Positions 6,742-7,369 of a stretch of DNA of 7,369 bases are shown piece after piece. Within the stretch, counting starts at the first letter, position 1. Each line of letters begins with the position of its first letter. The translations under genes were made by a program, and so were the position numbers. Source of the DNA: Bacillota bacterium (GTDB lineage: Bacteria; Bacillota; Clostridia; Lachnospirales; Lachnospiraceae); assembly GCA_023387635.1 (NCBI GenBank), contig JAEWHU010000050.1, positions 1 through 7,369 of the forward strand. The letters run 5' to 3'. The notes under the pieces were generated by a model that did no database searches, was not told where the DNA came from, and saw only the letters and a list, made by a program, of their open reading frames with translations.

Positions 6742-7179
6742 GTGAAAACAAAACATTTATCAGAGGCAGCAAAATTTTTAATTATAGCAGCAACTATTTT
6801 GATTGTTTGTGCCTTAGTTGTAGTAGCATTTGTGGTAATGAAAGAAGGTAAAGTTGGGACCAATAAAAGTATGTCTCAGTATAATGCGCTAACGAATCAA
6901 GTGAATGATATGGATAGGGAGAAGTATAATGGACTAGTAATAAGTGGAGAGGAAGTTAGAGAGTTGATTGCTGATACACTAAAAGATACAGATAAAGATA
7001 TTATTATTGAATACAAAACCTTAAAATCAGTTACAGTATTTGATGTCAAAGATAGTACTTTAGAAGCTAAAAAAGATGCAGATAATTATATTAATCCTAC
7101 AGGCTTATTTATGGGTAAAGCAGAAAAAAATGAAAATGGAGTTTTGACTAAATTAATATTTACACAAAAAAAGAAATAA
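6742..7179 (+). CDS. Pilin-like single-helix membrane protein 2 (tandem paralog)
   Basis: The 145-residue protein aligns with the preceding one along its whole length. The N-terminus MKTKHLSEAAKFLI matches MKINNVSEAVKFLL, and the hydrophobic helix (about 9-33) is followed by a soluble domain. EKYNGLVISGEEV (residues 59-71) matches SKYDGLEVTGSDV, and YINPTGLFMG...KNEN matches YIKPTSKYMG...KNEN near the C-terminus. Glutamate 8 sits at the start of the hydrophobic helix in both, and both lack a glycine ahead of it, so classical prepilin processing is doubtful. The C-terminus ends in four lysines and a glutamine (TQKKK). The pair most likely arose by tandem duplication and probably yields two subunits of one structure. 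The start is GTG; the 75-bp gap before it holds no convincing terminator, so co-transcription with the upstream gene is likely. Function is inferred from context. Confidence 0.72.
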   Translation: MKTKHLSEAAKFLIIAATILIVCALVVVAFVVMKEGKVGTNKSMSQYNALTNQVNDMDREKYNGLVISGEEVRELIADTLKDTDKDIIIEYKTLKSVTVFDVKDSTLEAKKDADNYINPTGLFMGKAEKNENGVLTKLIFTQKKK

Positions 7180-7192
7180 TGAGTAAATAAAA

Positions 7193-7220
7193 AAATAATT
7201 ATAAGTTACTTATTTATTTT
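7193..7220 (+). terminator. Weak AT-only hairpin after pilin-like gene 2
   Basis: AAATAA (7193-7198) plus ATAAGT (7201-7206) can pair with ACTTAT (7208-7213) plus TTATTT (7214-7219), with TT bulged and a small loop around GTTAC; the right arm ends in TTTT. The stem is almost entirely A-T pairs, so any termination would be weak. This is a low-confidence call, made because it falls right after the last complete gene of the cluster. Confidence 0.2.
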
Positions 7221-7226
7221 ACACTT

Positions 7227-7240
7227 ATATCCCTTTGTAA
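7227..7240 (+). repeat. Near-copy of the left arm of the following hairpin
   Basis: ATATCCCTTTGTAA matches ATATCCCTTAGTAA (7261-7274) at 13 of 14 positions, 34 bp apart. It could therefore also pair, with one mismatch, with the right arm at 7282-7295, giving an alternative fold. Confidence 0.55.
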
Positions 7241-7260
7241 CGTGAAATAAAATTGGACAA

Positions 7261-7295
7261 ATATCCCTTAGTAATACCACATTACTAAGGGATAT
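7261..7295. repeat. Perfect 15-bp inverted repeat with 5-base loop
   Basis: ATATCCCTTAGTAAT (7261-7275) and ATTACTAAGGGATAT (7281-7295) are exact reverse complements around ACCAC. On the + strand the stem is followed by AGAAGG rather than a T-run, so it is not a standard terminator for the pilus genes. On the - strand it is followed by TTTGTCCAATTTTATTT, a poor T-tract, so it could act as a terminator for convergent transcription or as a transcript-end stabiliser. It lies 23 bp before the next start codon, so a leader or attenuator role for that gene is another option. Confidence 0.6.
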
Positions 7296-7308
7296 AGAAG
7301 GCACAGAT

Positions 7309-7313
7309 AGGAG
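7309..7313 (+). promoter_or_regulatory. RBS of the right-edge partial gene
   Basis: AGGAG is 5 bases before ATG 7319. An in-frame stop at 7295-7297 makes this ATG the first available one in the frame. Confidence 0.5.
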
Positions 7314-7318
7314 CCAAT

Positions 7319-7369
7319 ATGAATGTTTTTCATTTGCTAATTATGGAATATGTAAACTTTATTAAAGTA
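7319..7369 (+). CDS. Unidentified gene, 5' end only
   Basis: A frame opens at ATG 7319 behind a good AGGAG site and continues without a stop to the window edge: 17 codons, MNVFHLLIMEYVNFIKV. The peptide is mildly hydrophobic and too short to assign. Same strand and position after the pilin-like pair suggest it could belong to the locus, but the hairpin before it may mark a transcript boundary. No function is proposed. Confidence 0.45.
   Translation, partial: MNVFHLLIMEYVNFIKV

Noticed and set aside
1..7369. CRISPR arrays, tRNA or rRNA genes, insertion sequences, minus-strand genes
   Set aside because: No repeated spacer-like units, RNA gene signatures or transposase-like proteins were seen; the + strand is almost entirely filled by one coherent gene cluster.

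Overview
The window is AT-rich (roughly 30% G+C by eye) and all genes lie tightly packed on the + strand with strong AGGAGG-type ribosome binding sites, overlapping stop and start codons, and occasional GTG starts. This style, together with the protein families present, points to a low-GC Gram-positive anaerobe, most likely a clostridium of the Lachnospiraceae type. That assignment is an inference from family resemblance; no rRNA or other marker is present.

The window holds most of a Tad-like (type IVc pilus / type II secretion-related) assembly locus. In order: the C-terminal part of a SAF-domain (CpaB/RcpC-like) protein cut by the left edge (1-736); a small protein resembling the ParA/MinD fold but with no P-loop (729-1379); a 152-bp gap with a 12-bp palindrome and two perfect hairpins (1380-1531); a TadZ/CpaE-like protein with an altered P-loop (1532-2353); a CpaF/TadA-type secretion ATPase carrying an extra N-terminal membrane anchor (2350-4191); one large membrane protein that looks like TadB and TadC fused into a single chain (4191-6185); two tandem, clearly paralogous pilin-like proteins with an N-terminal hydrophobic helix (6220-6666 and 6742-7179); a 139-bp gap with a perfect 15-bp hairpin and a near-copy of its left arm (7180-7318); and the first 17 codons of another gene running off the right edge (7319-7369).

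The expected joint role is as follows. The CpaF-type ATPase powers assembly in the cytoplasm, docked on the TadB/C-like membrane platform. The TadZ-like protein and the P-loop-less ParA-like protein probably position or regulate the machine. The pilin-like proteins are the candidate substrates or minor subunits, and the SAF protein is an assembly factor at the outer face of the membrane. No outer-membrane secretin, pilotin, TadG or prepilin peptidase is visible here. Absence of a secretin fits a monoderm cell, whereas a peptidase could lie outside the window. The system is recognisable as Tad-related. What is unusual is the set of variations: two divergent ParA-like proteins, a membrane-anchored ATPase, a fused platform, pilin-like proteins without a classical G|xxxxE site, and structured intergenic RNA or DNA.
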